Assembly: GCF_006088715.1 (NCBI RefSeq)
Contig: NZ_CP030771.1
Span: 7,748,001 to 7,812,000 of the forward strand
DNA: 64,000 nucleotides
Direction: 5' to 3'
Source: Streptomyces sp. YIM 121038
GTDB lineage: Bacteria; Actinomycetota; Actinomycetes; Streptomycetales; Streptomycetaceae
In this document: in pieces, positions 45,692 to 54,268 of the stretch
Layout: each line of letters starts with the position of its first letter
How positions within the stretch are numbered: position 1 is the stretch's first letter
Notes under the pieces: generated by a model
Databases searched by the model: none
What the model saw: the letters and a program-made list of their open reading frames with translations, nothing else
Told to the model about the DNA's origin: nothing
Translations under genes and position numbers: made by a program

Positions 45692-48073
45692 TCAGCGTCG
45701 CTTGGGGTCGACCAACCCGGCGCGGCGCAGAGCCTCCGCCATCGCGTCGTTGGCAGGCGGCGCAGCCTTCCGCTGCCCTCCGCCCTTGGCGGCACGGCCG
45801 CCCCGGTTCTGCTGGCCCCCGCCCCGGCCCTGCCGAGGCTGCGGCGGCCGCCCACCGCCCTCCCGCTGCCCGCTGCCGCCCGAGGCATCGTCGTCCAGAC
45901 GCAGCGTCAGCGAGATCCGCTTGCGCGGCACGTCGACGTCCAGGACCTTCACCTTCACGATGTCGCCCGGCTTCACCACGTCCCGCGGGTCCTTGACGAA
46001 GGTCTTGGACATCGCGGAGACGTGCACCATGCCGTCCTGGTGGACACCGACGTCGACGAACGCGCCGAACGCCGCGACGTTCGTGACCACGCCCTCCAGC
46101 ACCATCCCCGACGTCAGGTCGCCGATCTTCTCGACGCCCTCCTTGAACGTGGCCGTCTTGAAGGCCGGCCGTGGGTCGCGACCGGGCTTCTCCAGTTCCC
46201 TGAGGATGTCCGTGACGGTCGGCAGCCCGAAGACGTCGTCCACGAAGGCGGCGGGCTTCAGGGCGCGCAGCGTCGCCGTGCTGCCGATGAGGGACGGCAC
46301 GTCGACGCCCGCCTCCCGCACCATCCGCCGCACCACGGGGTACGCCTCGGGGTGCACGCTGGAGGCGTCCAGCGGGTCGTCGCCGCCGCGGATGCGAAGG
46401 AAGCCCGCGCACTGCTCGTACGCCTTCGGGCCGAGGCGCGCGACGTCCTTGAGGGCCTTGCGGTTGCGGAAGGGGCCGTTCGCGTCACGGTGCGCCACGA
46501 TGTTCTCGGCGAGGCCGGAGCCGATGCCGGAGACGCGGGCGAGCAGCGGGGCGGAGGCCGTGTTCACGTCCACGCCCACGCCGTTCACACAGTCCTCGAC
46601 GACCGCGTCGAGGGAGCGGGAGAGCTTCACCTCGGACAGGTCGTGCTGGTACTGGCCGACGCCGATGGACTTCGGGTCGATCTTCACCAGCTCGGCGAGC
46701 GGGTCCTGGAGGCGGCGCGCGATCGAGACGGCGCCGCGCAGCGACACGTCCAGGTCGGGCAGCTCCTGGGAGGCGAAGGCGGAGGCCGAGTACACCGAGG
46801 CGCCCGCCTCGGAGACCATCACCTTGGTGAGCTTCAGCTCGGGGTGCCTGCCGATCAGGTCGGCCGCGAGCTTGTCGGTCTCGCGCGACGCGGTGCCGTT
46901 GCCGATCGCGATCAGGTCGACCGCGTGCTCCTCGGCGAGCCGCGCGAGCTTGGCGAGGGACTCGTCCCACTTGTTCGCAGGGACGTGCGGGTAGATGGTG
47001 TCGGTCGCCACGACCTTGCCGGTCGCGTCCACGACGGCGACCTTCACACCCGTACGGAAACCCGGGTCGAGGCCGAGCGTCGCACGCGTGCCCGCGGGGG
47101 CGGCGAGCAGCAGGTCGCGCAGGTTCGACGCGAAGACGCGCACGGCCTCGTCCTCGGCCGCGGTGCGCAGGCGCAGCCGCAGGTCGATGCCCAGGTGCAC
47201 CAGGATGCGGGTGCGCCAGGCCCAGCGGACCGTGTCCGTCAGCCACTTGTCGCCGGGGCGGCCCCGGTCGGCGATGCCGAAGCGCTGCGCCACCGTCCCC
47301 TCGAACGAGCTCGGGCCTTCCGTGGCCTCCTCCGGCTCCAGGACGAGGTCCAGGACGTCTTCCTTCTCGCCGCGCAGCAGGGCGAGGATCCGGTGCGAGG
47401 GCAGCTCCGTGAACGGCTCGGCGAAGTCGAAGTAGTCGGCGAACTTCGCGCCCGCCTCCTCCTTGCCCGCCCGCACCTTGGCGGCGAGCCGCCCGCGCAC
47501 CCACATGCGCTCGCGCAGCTCGCCGATCAGGTCGGCGTCCTCGGAGAACCGCTCCGTGAGGATGGCCCGGGCGCCGTCGAGCGCGGCCTGCGCGTCCGCG
47601 ACGCCCTTGTCGGCGTCGACGAACGCGGCGGCGGCCGCGAGCGGCTCCACGCCCGGGTCCCCGAGCAGGCCCTCGGCCAGCGGCTCCAGACCCGCCTCGC
47701 GGGCGATCTGCGCCTTGGTACGCCGCTTGGGCTTGTACGGCAGATAGATGTCCTCGAGACGGGCCTTGGTGTCGGCCTCGCGGATGCGCGCCTCCAGGTC
47801 GTCGGTGAGCTTGCCCTGCTCGCGCACCGATTCGAGGATGGCGGCGCGCCGCTCCTCCAGCTCGCGCAGATAGCGCAGGCGCTCCTCGAGCGTGCGCAGC
47901 TGCGCGTCGTCGAGCGACTCGGTCGCCTCCTTGCGGTAGCGCGCGATGAAGGGCACCGTCGACCCGCCGTCGAGCAGGTCGACGGCGGCCTTGACCTGCC
48001 GCTCCCGCACGCCGAGTTCCTCGGCGATCCTGCTTTCGATGGACGCTGGAGTGGACGTCTGCAAAGGTGCCAC
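45692..48073 (-). CDS. tex: Tex family S1 RNA-binding protein (transcription accessory factor)
   Basis: The 793-aa protein has the full Tex plan: N-terminal helical domain with [12 protein letters not shown], YqgF-like nuclease fold ([22 protein letters not shown], about 330), helix-hairpin-helix repeats ([14 protein letters not shown], about 510) and a C-terminal S1 domain ([31 protein letters not shown], about 650). A long Gly/Arg/Gln-rich tail, more extended than in E. coli Tex, follows. The GTG at 48073 begins VAPLQTSTP; an in-frame GTG at 48094 adds 7 residues. It binds nucleic acids and supports transcription. Only intergenic spacing follows. Confidence 0.9.
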   Translation of the reverse strand: MAPLQTSTPASIESRIAEELGVRERQVKAAVDLLDGGSTVPFIARYRKEATESLDDAQLRTLEERLRYLRELEERRAAILESVREQGKLTDDLEARIREADTKARLEDIYLPYKPKRRTKAQIAREAGLEPLAEGLLGDPGVEPLAAAAAFVDADKGVADAQAALDGARAILTERFSEDADLIGELRERMWVRGRLAAKVRAGKEEAGAKFADYFDFAEPFTELPSHRILALLRGEKEDVLDLVLEPEEATEGPSSFEGTVAQRFGIADRGRPGDKWLTDTVRWAWRTRILVHLGIDLRLRLRTAAEDEAVRVFASNLRDLLLAAPAGTRATLGLDPGFRTGVKVAVVDATGKVVATDTIYPHVPANKWDESLAKLARLAEEHAVDLIAIGNGTASRETDKLAADLIGRHPELKLTKVMVSEAGASVYSASAFASQELPDLDVSLRGAVSIARRLQDPLAELVKIDPKSIGVGQYQHDLSEVKLSRSLDAVVEDCVNGVGVDVNTASAPLLARVSGIGSGLAENIVAHRDANGPFRNRKALKDVARLGPKAYEQCAGFLRIRGGDDPLDASSVHPEAYPVVRRMVREAGVDVPSLIGSTATLRALKPAAFVDDVFGLPTVTDILRELEKPGRDPRPAFKTATFKEGVEKIGDLTSGMVLEGVVTNVAAFGAFVDVGVHQDGMVHVSAMSKTFVKDPRDVVKPGDIVKVKVLDVDVPRKRISLTLRLDDDASGGSGQREGGGRPPQPRQGRGGGQQNRGGRAAKGGGQRKAAPPANDAMAEALRRAGLVDPKRR

Positions 48074-48140
48074 GTTCCGGTACCGCCTTCTCACTGAGGT
48101 TGCCCGGCAATTGTGGCAGGTGGCACGGACAGCGGGGCGG

Positions 48141-48305
48141 TCAGACCCGGCGGGTCCGCCCCGGCCCTCGCGTGCGCCCGCTGCCGCGGCGCCCGGAACG
48201 AGAGGCTCCGCCGAAGAGCCGGGCCAGCGCCCGGAACGGCAGCGTCACCACCGTCGCGATGGCGGCCCCGATCTGTCGCAGCACGTCCGCGATCGCACGG
48301 AACAC
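48141..48305 (-). CDS. LPFR-motif small protein
   Basis: The GTG at 48305 has a perfect AAGGAG about 10 bp upstream and opens a 54-codon frame. It has an amphipathic helix ([19 protein letters not shown]), a central [12 protein letters not shown] and a very basic tail ([17 protein letters not shown]). The LPFR core defines a recognised actinobacterial small-protein family of unknown function; the helix plus basic tail suggests membrane or nucleic-acid association. It is upstream of tex in the same direction but has a 68-bp gap. Confidence 0.7.
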   Translation of the reverse strand: MFRAIADVLRQIGAAIATVVTLPFRALARLFGGASRSGRRGSGRTRGPGRTRRV

Positions 48306-48411
48306 GTGGATCTCCTTTCGGCACGCGGCCCGCGACGGTCGGCGGGCCGGGGCCGGACGAGTACCGCGGAAACCGCGTGCCATGCCCCGGCCCCGGGCCC
48401 GCCCGGTGGCG

Positions 48412-49338
48412 CTAGGCCTTGCCGAGCAGGTCCGCGGGGAACGCCCCCGCGGACAGCGCCGCCCCGGCGAAGGCGCCGCCCAGCTCGGTGAGCCGCTCGA
48501 CCCCGGCCTCGCCCAGGTGCGCGTACGGCGCCCGGTCGAGGCGGTCGGTGCGCTCCTCGACGGTCTGCCGCAGCTCCACGCCCGCCTGCGTCAACTCGCC
48601 GTCGGCGTCCAGGAGTCCGCGCTCCCGCAGCCGCTCCACGGCCCCGTCCCAGTCCTCCTGGGTCCAGCCGCGCGTCACCAGGTTCCGCCCCGGCGTCATG
48701 CCCTTGCCGGTCGCGGTGTGGCTCACCAGGGCCTCCACGGCGTCGAGTTCGGCGTCCAGGAGGGCCGCCAGGTGCCCGTCGCCCCGGTGTTCGCGCAGCA
48801 GCGTCGCGGCGTGCCAGTACGCCAGGTGCGGCGCGTCGGGCACCGGCAGGTCGGCGTGGGCCGCGTACAGCGGGCGCGCGCTGCGTACGCAGGCCTCCGT
48901 GGCGCGCAGCGCGAGCTCCGCGGCCTCGGCCATCTCCGGGGACGCGACGACGTCGTCGCCGAGCAGCCGCCGCAGCGTGGCGTCGACGGCCCGCAGGCGC
49001 GCCGCGAGCACGTCCTCGGGAGCGGCGGTGCGCCACACCGCGGGGACGTGCGCGGCGACGGCCTCCGGCTTGTAGCTGAAGAAGGCGGCCGTCACCGTCC
49101 CGGCGCCGACGGCGCCCATCGCCGCCGCGCGCGCGGCGAAGTTGACGGCCCTGGGGTGGGTGATCCCCAGGGCGCCCAGCTCCCGTCCCAGGTCGGGGGA
49201 GAAGTAGTGGGTGGAGTGCAGGGCGTTGAGCACGCTGTGACAGCGCCGTCCCGCGCGCGGGTGGAGGGCCGCGCCGGTCGCGGACGGGCCCGTGGGGGAG
49301 GCCGTGGGACCCGTGGGAGAGGCCGTGGGAGAGGTCAT
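48412..49338 (-). CDS. SCO6745-family protein with HTH-like fold
   Basis: The 308-aa product begins with a repetitive Thr/Ser/Pro tail (TSPTASPTGPTASPTG), then a mostly helical domain, ALHSTHYFSPDLGRELGALGI and GWTQEDWDGAVERLRERGLLD. It belongs to a conserved Streptomyces family that I recall as SCO6745-type (HTH_67-like). No catalytic motif is visible. ATG 49338 lies 6 bp after TAGCGT, so it may be leaderless. A 16-bp dyad covers its promoter. Confidence 0.8.
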   Translation of the reverse strand: MTSPTASPTGPTASPTGPSATGAALHPRAGRRCHSVLNALHSTHYFSPDLGRELGALGITHPRAVNFAARAAAMGAVGAGTVTAAFFSYKPEAVAAHVPAVWRTAAPEDVLAARLRAVDATLRRLLGDDVVASPEMAEAAELALRATEACVRSARPLYAAHADLPVPDAPHLAYWHAATLLREHRGDGHLAALLDAELDAVEALVSHTATGKGMTPGRNLVTRGWTQEDWDGAVERLRERGLLDADGELTQAGVELRQTVEERTDRLDRAPYAHLGEAGVERLTELGGAFAGAALSAGAFPADLLGKA

Positions 49339-49348
49339 GCCCGTACGC

Positions 49349-49364
49349 TACCGACTGGTTGGTA
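49349..49364. promoter_or_regulatory. TetR-like dyad operator over the SCO6745-type promoter
   Basis: TACCGACTGGTTGGTA has 12 of 16 bases symmetrical and overlaps the TAGCGT -10 region of the gene starting at 49338. The pattern is typical of TetR-type operators, but no adjacent TetR gene is present. Confidence 0.45.
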
Positions 49365-49481
49365 TGACGTGAAGGGCGGGGCCGCCGCACCCCCGTGCCC
49401 CGCCGACCGGCCGGCCGCGTGGCAGGAATGGTGGGATGCCCGTCATTGCGGCCACCCCGCGCTGCCCCAAGAATCGAGGGC

Positions 49482-50477
49482 ATGGCGCAGCGAACCGTCC
49501 TGGTCGTCCTCTTCGAAGGCGTACAGAGTCTCGACGTGACCGGCCCCGTGGAGGTCTTCGGCGGGGCCACCGGGCCCGCGGGCGAGCCCGCGTACCGGGT
49601 GTGCACCGCCTCCCTGGACGGTGCGCCCGTGCGCACGTCCAGCGGCCTCACCCTGGTCCCGGACCACACCCTCGCGGACGCCCCCGCGCCGCACACCCTG
49701 CTCGTGCCCGGCGGCATCGGCACCCGCCCGGACGGCCCCCGTCTGGTCGACTGGGTGCGCACCCACGGCCCCCGCGCCCAGCGGCTCGTCTCGGTGTGCA
49801 CCGGGGCGATCGTGCTCGCCCGCGCGGGCCTGCTCGACGGCCGCCGCGCGACGACCCACTGGGCGTACTGCGACAAGCTCGCCCGCGACCACCCGGCCAT
49901 CCACGTGGAGCCCGACCCCATTTACGTACGCGACGGACACGTGGCGACCTCGGCGGGCGTCACGGCGGGCATCGACCTGGCGCTCGCCCTGGTCGAGGAG
50001 GACCTGGGCCGGGCCATGGCGCTCACCATCGCCCGCCACCTGGTGGTGTTCCTGCGCAGGCCCGGCAACCAGGCGCAGTTCAGCGCCCAGCTCGCCGCGC
50101 AGACCGCCCGCCGCGAGCCGCTGCGCGAGGTCCAGCAGTGGATCACCGAGCACCCCGACGACGACCTCTGCGTCGAGAGGCTGGCCGAGCGCGCCCGGCT
50201 CTCGCCGCGCCACTTCGCCCGCGCCTTCCAGGCGGAGACCGGCACGACGCCCGGCAAGTACGTCGACCGCGTCCGCGTCGAGCACGCGCGCCGGCTCCTC
50301 GAGGACACCTCGCGCGGCGTCGAGGAGGTCTCCCGCGCCTGCGGCTACGGCACTCCGGAGGCGATGCGCCGCGCCTTCCTCAAAGCGCTCGGCACCTCTC
50401 CCGCCGAGTACCGCCGCCGCTTCCACGTACCCCTGCCCGAGACACACCCCATCACTCAGGAGTCCCCATGCAGATAG
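49482..50477 (+). CDS. GlxA-type AraC regulator with DJ-1/PfpI domain
   Basis: The 331-aa protein has an N-terminal DJ-1/PfpI amidotransferase-like domain (VLVVLFEGVQSLDVTGPVEVFG, VSVCTGAIVLARAGLLDGRRATTHW with the nucleophile-elbow Cys about residue 108) and a C-terminal AraC/XylS HTH pair (LAERARLSPRHFARAFQAETG, about 235-330). Such GlxA proteins regulate genes in response to an unknown small molecule. The ATG at 49482 starts the conserved domain. Its last 10 bp overlap the next DJ-1/PfpI gene, so the two are translationally coupled. Confidence 0.9.
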   Translation: MAQRTVLVVLFEGVQSLDVTGPVEVFGGATGPAGEPAYRVCTASLDGAPVRTSSGLTLVPDHTLADAPAPHTLLVPGGIGTRPDGPRLVDWVRTHGPRAQRLVSVCTGAIVLARAGLLDGRRATTHWAYCDKLARDHPAIHVEPDPIYVRDGHVATSAGVTAGIDLALALVEEDLGRAMALTIARHLVVFLRRPGNQAQFSAQLAAQTARREPLREVQQWITEHPDDDLCVERLAERARLSPRHFARAFQAETGTTPGKYVDRVRVEHARRLLEDTSRGVEEVSRACGYGTPEAMRRAFLKALGTSPAEYRRRFHVPLPETHPITQESPCR

Positions 50478-51109
50478 CCATCGCCCTGTACGAGCGCTTC
50501 ACCGCCCTGGACGCGATCGGCCCCTACCAGACGCTCAGCGGCATCCCGGACGCCCAGGTCGTCTTCGTGGCCGAGCGCACGGGGCCGGTGCGCGACGACA
50601 GCCGGCAGCTCGCCCTCGTCGCCGACAAGACCTTCGACGAGGTCCCCAGCCCGGACGTGCTCGTCGTCCCGGGCGGCCCCGGCCAGAGCGACCAGATGGA
50701 CAACGCACCGCTCCTCGACTGGCTGCGCGCCGCGGACGCCACCAGCACCTGGACGACGTCCGTGTGCACCGGCTCCCTCGCGCTCGCCGCCGCCGGACTC
50801 CTCGGAGGCCGCACCGCGACCTCCCACTGGCTCGCCCTGGGCGAACTGGCGAAGCTCGGCGTCACCCCCTCCGAGGAGCGGGTGGTCTTCGACGGCAAGT
50901 ACGTGACGGCCGCCGGGGTCTCCTCCGGCATCGACATGGGCCTCGCGCTCGTCGGCAGGATCGCCGGGGACGAGCGCGCCCAGACCGTCCAGCTCATCAC
51001 CGAGTACGACCCGCAGCCGCCCTACGACGCGGGGTCGCCGAAGAAGGCGCCCGCCCACCTCGTCGCGATGTTCCGCGAGCAGAGCCGGTTCAAGGACGCC
51101 CCGGCGTAA
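50468..51109 (+). CDS. DJ-1/PfpI family protein
   Basis: The 213-aa single-domain DJ-1/PfpI protein has an N-terminal IAIALYERFTALDAIGPYQTL, LVVPGGPGQSD, and TTSVCTGSLALAAAGLLGGRTATSHW with the elbow Cys near residue 102. It is of the isonitrile-hydratase/InhA-like subgroup. The ATG has AGGAG ahead. It overlaps the regulator gene, which shares the same domain, so the regulator probably controls this enzyme and recognises a related ligand. The last 20 bp overlap the convergent enoyl-CoA hydratase gene. Confidence 0.88.
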   Translation: MQIAIALYERFTALDAIGPYQTLSGIPDAQVVFVAERTGPVRDDSRQLALVADKTFDEVPSPDVLVVPGGPGQSDQMDNAPLLDWLRAADATSTWTTSVCTGSLALAAAGLLGGRTATSHWLALGELAKLGVTPSEERVVFDGKYVTAAGVSSGIDMGLALVGRIAGDERAQTVQLITEYDPQPPYDAGSPKKAPAHLVAMFREQSRFKDAPA

Positions 51110-51863
51110 CCGCGCCGTCCGGCACGGTCCAGGTGAAGCGCGGCTGCCTGCGCTCCAGGAAGGCGGCGACACCCTCCGCGGTGTCGCCGCTGCCGCGCGC
51201 CTGGTCCGCCCAGTGGGCGTCCCGGTCGGCGCGGCCCGCCGCGAACTCCTTGGCCGCCGCCTGCGTCAGGAGCGAGCGGGAGGCGAGGACCCGGGTGAAC
51301 TCCTTCACGCGCGCGTCCAGTTCACCGACGGGCAGGACCTCGTCCACCAGGCCCGTCCGCAGCGCCCGCGCCGCGCCGATCGACTCGCCCGAGAACAGCA
51401 GGTACTTCGCCGTGGCCGGGCCCACCAGCGTGGCCAGGCGCCGCGTCGACGAGGCCGGGTAGACGATGCCCAGCTTCGCGGGAGTGACCGCGAACGAGGC
51501 GCCCTCGTCCGCGAACCGCAGGTCGCAGGCCGCCGCGAGCTGGCAGCCGCCGCCCACGCAGTACCCGTGCACCGCCGCGAGCGTCGGCTTCGCGAAGGCC
51601 GCCAGGGCCTCCTCCGCGAGGACCGCGAGCTCCTGCGGGCGACCGGGTTCGGCGCGCAGCGAGGAGATGTCGGCGCCCGCGCAGAAGGTGTCGCCCGCGC
51701 CGGTGAGCACGAGCGCGCGCACCGCGGGGTCGGCGGCCAGCGCGTCGAGCAGCGGCGGCAGCGCGCGCCACATGTCCGCCGTCATGGCGTTGCGCTTGGC
51801 CGGATGGTCGATGACGACGGTGGCGACGCCGTCCGCGACGGCGTGCCTCAGCTGCGGCTCCAT
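51090..51863 (-). CDS. Enoyl-CoA hydratase/isomerase family protein
   Basis: The 257-aa crotonase-fold protein has DHPAKRNAM, TGAGDTFCAGADI (oxyanion-hole strand), HGYCVGGGCQLAAACDLRFA and ASFAVTPAKLGIVYPASSTRRL. The catalytic Glu pair of hydratases is not obvious: the position after LGI is VYPASST, so it may be an isomerase or a related decarboxylase. ATG 51863 sits 7 bp from a TAGCAT -10, suggesting a leaderless transcript. It is divergent from the HdeD-like gene over a palindromic operator. Confidence 0.85.
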   Translation of the reverse strand: MEPQLRHAVADGVATVVIDHPAKRNAMTADMWRALPPLLDALAADPAVRALVLTGAGDTFCAGADISSLRAEPGRPQELAVLAEEALAAFAKPTLAAVHGYCVGGGCQLAAACDLRFADEGASFAVTPAKLGIVYPASSTRRLATLVGPATAKYLLFSGESIGAARALRTGLVDEVLPVGELDARVKEFTRVLASRSLLTQAAAKEFAAGRADRDAHWADQARGSGDTAEGVAAFLERRQPRFTWTVPDGAVTPGRP

Positions 51864-51883
51864 GCGCCGGATGCTATCCGCAC

Positions 51884-51897
51884 CGTACGAACGTACG
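51884..51897. promoter_or_regulatory. CGTACG-AA-CGTACG dyad in a divergent promoter region
   Basis: A 14-bp element with perfect 6-bp arms separated by AA lies in the 74-bp region between the enoyl-CoA hydratase and HdeD-like starts. It looks like a TetR/MarR operator covering both promoters. Confidence 0.5.
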
Positions 51898-51937
51898 ATC
51901 AAGAAGGGGCGGCTTCGCACAGCGGACGGAGGCGCTC

Positions 51938-52645
51938 ATGTTCGGACGCGACAAGGCGCGCGCCACGGCGCGCGACGCGACTGGTGACCCGGAGGGAACC
52001 GGCGGCGCGGACCCCCGGTCCCTCAGCCGCAGCTTCGGCTGGCTGGCGCTGCTCGGCGCCGTCCTGGCCGTCGGCGGGCTCGTCGGCCTGGTCTACGCCG
52101 GTGTCGCCACGCTCACCTCGATGCTCCTGTTCGGCTGGCTGCTGCTGGTCGGCGGCATCGTGGCGCTGTTGCACGCGGTGCAGTCGCGGGGCACCAGCTT
52201 CTTCTGGCTCGGCGTGGTGGTCGCCGCGCTGAACCTCGCGGCGGGCTTCGTCGTCATCCGCAGGCCGGACGTGGCCGCCGAGGCGCTGACGATGTTCGCG
52301 GCGCTGCTGTTCCTCACCGGCGGTGTGTTCCGCCTGGTGGGCAGCCTGGTGGTGCGCGGCCCGCAGATGGCCGTGACGCTGCTGCAAGGCGCCTTCGGCG
52401 TCCTGCTCGGCGTCCTCGTGCTCGCCGGGTGGCCGAGCAGCAGCCAGTACGTCATCGGTACCTTCTTCTCGCTCGCGCTGCTCTTCGACGGCCTCGGGCT
52501 CCTCGCCACGGGCATCGGCGCCCGGCGCATCATCAGCCTGGTGTCGGACCGGGTGGGCGCCGACGGGAGCGGGCCCCAGGAAGCCGTACAACCTGAAGAA
52601 CCTGTGAAGGCAGCACAAGAAGGGCAGGACCAGTCGCGCAACTGA
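51938..52645 (+). CDS. HdeD/DUF308-type membrane protein
   Basis: The 235-aa protein has a charged N-tail (about 1-30), six membrane segments in three similar pairs (FGWLALLGAVLAVGGLVGLV, MLLFGWLLLVGGIVALLHAV, FFWLGVVVAALNLAAGFVV and so on), and an acidic/Gln C-tail. This is the HdeD family, linked to acid or membrane stress in other bacteria. ATG 51938 has GGAGG 7 bp upstream. Function in Streptomyces is unknown. Confidence 0.8.
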   Translation: MFGRDKARATARDATGDPEGTGGADPRSLSRSFGWLALLGAVLAVGGLVGLVYAGVATLTSMLLFGWLLLVGGIVALLHAVQSRGTSFFWLGVVVAALNLAAGFVVIRRPDVAAEALTMFAALLFLTGGVFRLVGSLVVRGPQMAVTLLQGAFGVLLGVLVLAGWPSSSQYVIGTFFSLALLFDGLGLLATGIGARRIISLVSDRVGADGSGPQEAVQPEEPVKAAQEGQDQSRN

Positions 52646-52705
52646 CGCCGCCATGCGACCCCGGTCAAATCCCGTCGATACTCGCTGACTTCTGGTCAGT
52701 AGTGC

Positions 52706-52715
52706 GGTCCGGACC
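52706..52715. promoter_or_regulatory. GGTCCGGACC palindrome upstream of the HATPase gene
   Basis: A perfect 10-bp palindrome lies 24 bp before the start at 52739, with a CTGAC/GTCAG hairpin just upstream (52685-52699). It could be an operator or part of the promoter; no cognate factor is known. Confidence 0.3.
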
Positions 52716-52738
52716 AGTGCGTTCCCAACACTCGACGT

Positions 52739-53251
52739 GTGGTGACAATCGAGCGCGAGGGCGGCGACCGGGCGATGGGGAACGACGGGAGGGGGCCGGG
52801 CCCGCTCCCGCGGGGCAGCGGGCCCGTGCCGTACGAAGGGGTGTGGCGGTTCACCGCGCCCGCCGTCGACGCGTCCGTGCCCCAGGCGCGGCGCGCGGTG
52901 CGCGACCTGCTCGCGCGCCAAGGCGTACCGGCCCCCGACGACCTGGTGCAGGGCCTGCTGTTGATCGTCTCCGAGCTGGTCACCAACGCGGTGCGGCACG
53001 CGGCGCTCCTGTCGCCGACGCTCGCCGTGGAGGTCGCGGTCGGCGCCGAGTGGGTGCGGGTGTCCGTCGAGGACAACCACCCCTACCGCCCGACCGCCCT
53101 GGTGGCCGACCACGGCCAGACGGGCGGGCGCGGCCTGCTCCTGGTGCGGGAGATCACCCGCGAGGCGGGCGGCGCCTGCGACGTCGAGCACACGGCCAAC
53201 GGGGGCAAGGTCATCTGGGCGGCCCTGCCCCTGAAGCCGAACGGCGCCTAG
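52739..53251 (+). CDS. HATPase-like serine kinase/anti-sigma regulatory protein
   Basis: The 170-aa protein has a HATPase_c/RsbW-type domain: ARRAVRDLLARQGVPAPDDLVQGLLLIVSELVTNAVRHA (N-box, about 50-90), VSVEDNHPYRPTA and GGRGLLLVREI with the G-box. These are ATP-binding proteins that often inhibit sigma factors or phosphorylate anti-anti-sigma factors. The start is GTG 52739 (52742 or ATG 52775 are alternatives). No partner sigma gene is adjacent, so its target is unknown. Confidence 0.82.
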   Translation: MVTIEREGGDRAMGNDGRGPGPLPRGSGPVPYEGVWRFTAPAVDASVPQARRAVRDLLARQGVPAPDDLVQGLLLIVSELVTNAVRHAALLSPTLAVEVAVGAEWVRVSVEDNHPYRPTALVADHGQTGGRGLLLVREITREAGGACDVEHTANGGKVIWAALPLKPNGA

Positions 53252-53269
53252 CGGCGCGGCCGCGGCGGT

Positions 53270-53863
53270 CTACCAGCCCGCGCCCGGGCCCGTCAGCTCC
53301 CTGATGGCGGGCCGCGCCGCGTCCAGGACCGTCATGAACCACGCGGAGAACGGGCCCTTCGCGTGCCGCTCGGCCAGCTCGCCGGCCGTCACGAACACCG
53401 TCTCGCCCACCTCGGACGGGTCGGGGCGCAGCGCGGCCTGCACCATGCCGACGAACAGGTGGTTGTACTCCTGCTCCACCAGGCCGGACTCCGGATCCGG
53501 GTGGTTGTAGCGCACGGTGCCCGCCTCGGCGAGCAGCGACGGCGAGACGCCGAGCTCCTCGAAGGTGCGCCGGGCCGCCGCCGCGAACGGCGCCTCACCG
53601 GGGTAGGGGTGGCCGCAGCAGGTGTTGGACCACACGCCGGGGGAGTGGTACTTGCCGAGCGCCCGCTGCTGGAGCAGCAGGCGGCCCTGCTCGTCGAAGA
53701 GGAAGACGGAGAACGCCCGGTGCAGCTGACCGGGTGCCTGGTGCGCGGCCAGCTTCTCCGCCGTGCCGATGGTCCTGCCGTCCTCGTCGACGAGCTCGAG
53801 CATGATTGTCTCCTCGGTGCCGTTCGACGAGCTGTGCGCCGCGGTGGCAGGTGTGATCGGCAT
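53270..53863 (-). CDS. idi: Isopentenyl-diphosphate delta-isomerase, type I
   Basis: The 197-aa Nudix-fold enzyme has HRAFSVFLFDEQGRLLLQQRA, NTCCGHPYPGEA with the catalytic Cys (about 83), and the Nudix-like ARRTFEELGV segment with metal-binding Glu. VEQEYNHLFVGMV carries the second acid. It interconverts IPP and DMAPP for isoprenoid synthesis. ATG 53863 follows AAGG at the right distance; the ATG at 53869 is an alternative. In S. coelicolor I recall idi close to hopanoid genes, which may lie just beyond this window. Confidence 0.92.
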   Translation of the reverse strand: MPITPATAAHSSSNGTEETIMLELVDEDGRTIGTAEKLAAHQAPGQLHRAFSVFLFDEQGRLLLQQRALGKYHSPGVWSNTCCGHPYPGEAPFAAAARRTFEELGVSPSLLAEAGTVRYNHPDPESGLVEQEYNHLFVGMVQAALRPDPSEVGETVFVTAGELAERHAKGPFSAWFMTVLDAARPAIRELTGPGAGW

Positions 53864-53986
53864 ACCCATCCTTCGCTTCGGTCTCGGGGCTCAAGTCTGC
53901 CGTACGACACCGGTGCGCCCGGCACTCCGGGGGCCCCGCATGTCCCGTCCGCAACGCTGCGAACGGGGCGCGCGGGAACGGCGCGA

Positions 53987-54268
53987 TCAGACGCCGAACG
54001 CCGCCGGACAGCTGATCGTCCCGCGCGGGACGCCCGCCGGACCGGCCTGTTCCCCGGGCCCGTCGAGGACCAGCGCCGTCATCGACTCGTCCGCCGCCTC
54101 GAAACTTGGCTTGATCCCGTACCGCGGCGCCGGAGCGAAGCCGAACCGCGGCGAGTGGTCGGGGTGGCCGAGGACGAGGACCGGATGCTCGTCCCGGGCG
54201 CGCACGGCGCTCAGGGCGGCGCGCACCACCGCACTACCGGCGCCCGCGCGCTGGTGGGAGCGGCACCG
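53987..54268 (-). pseudogene. Truncated GNAT acetyltransferase remnant
   Basis: The open frame directly after the cation-efflux stop reads HQRAGAGSAVVRAAL, then LVLGHPDHSPRFGF, AFEAADESMTALVLD and GTISCPAAFGV. This is the C-terminal half of a YhbS-like GNAT, including the acetyl-CoA pyrophosphate loop (QRAGAG) but with no N-terminal half. The part before HQRAG is only a few residues after the TGA of the upstream gene. It is a deletion remnant, and probably inactive. Confidence 0.65.
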
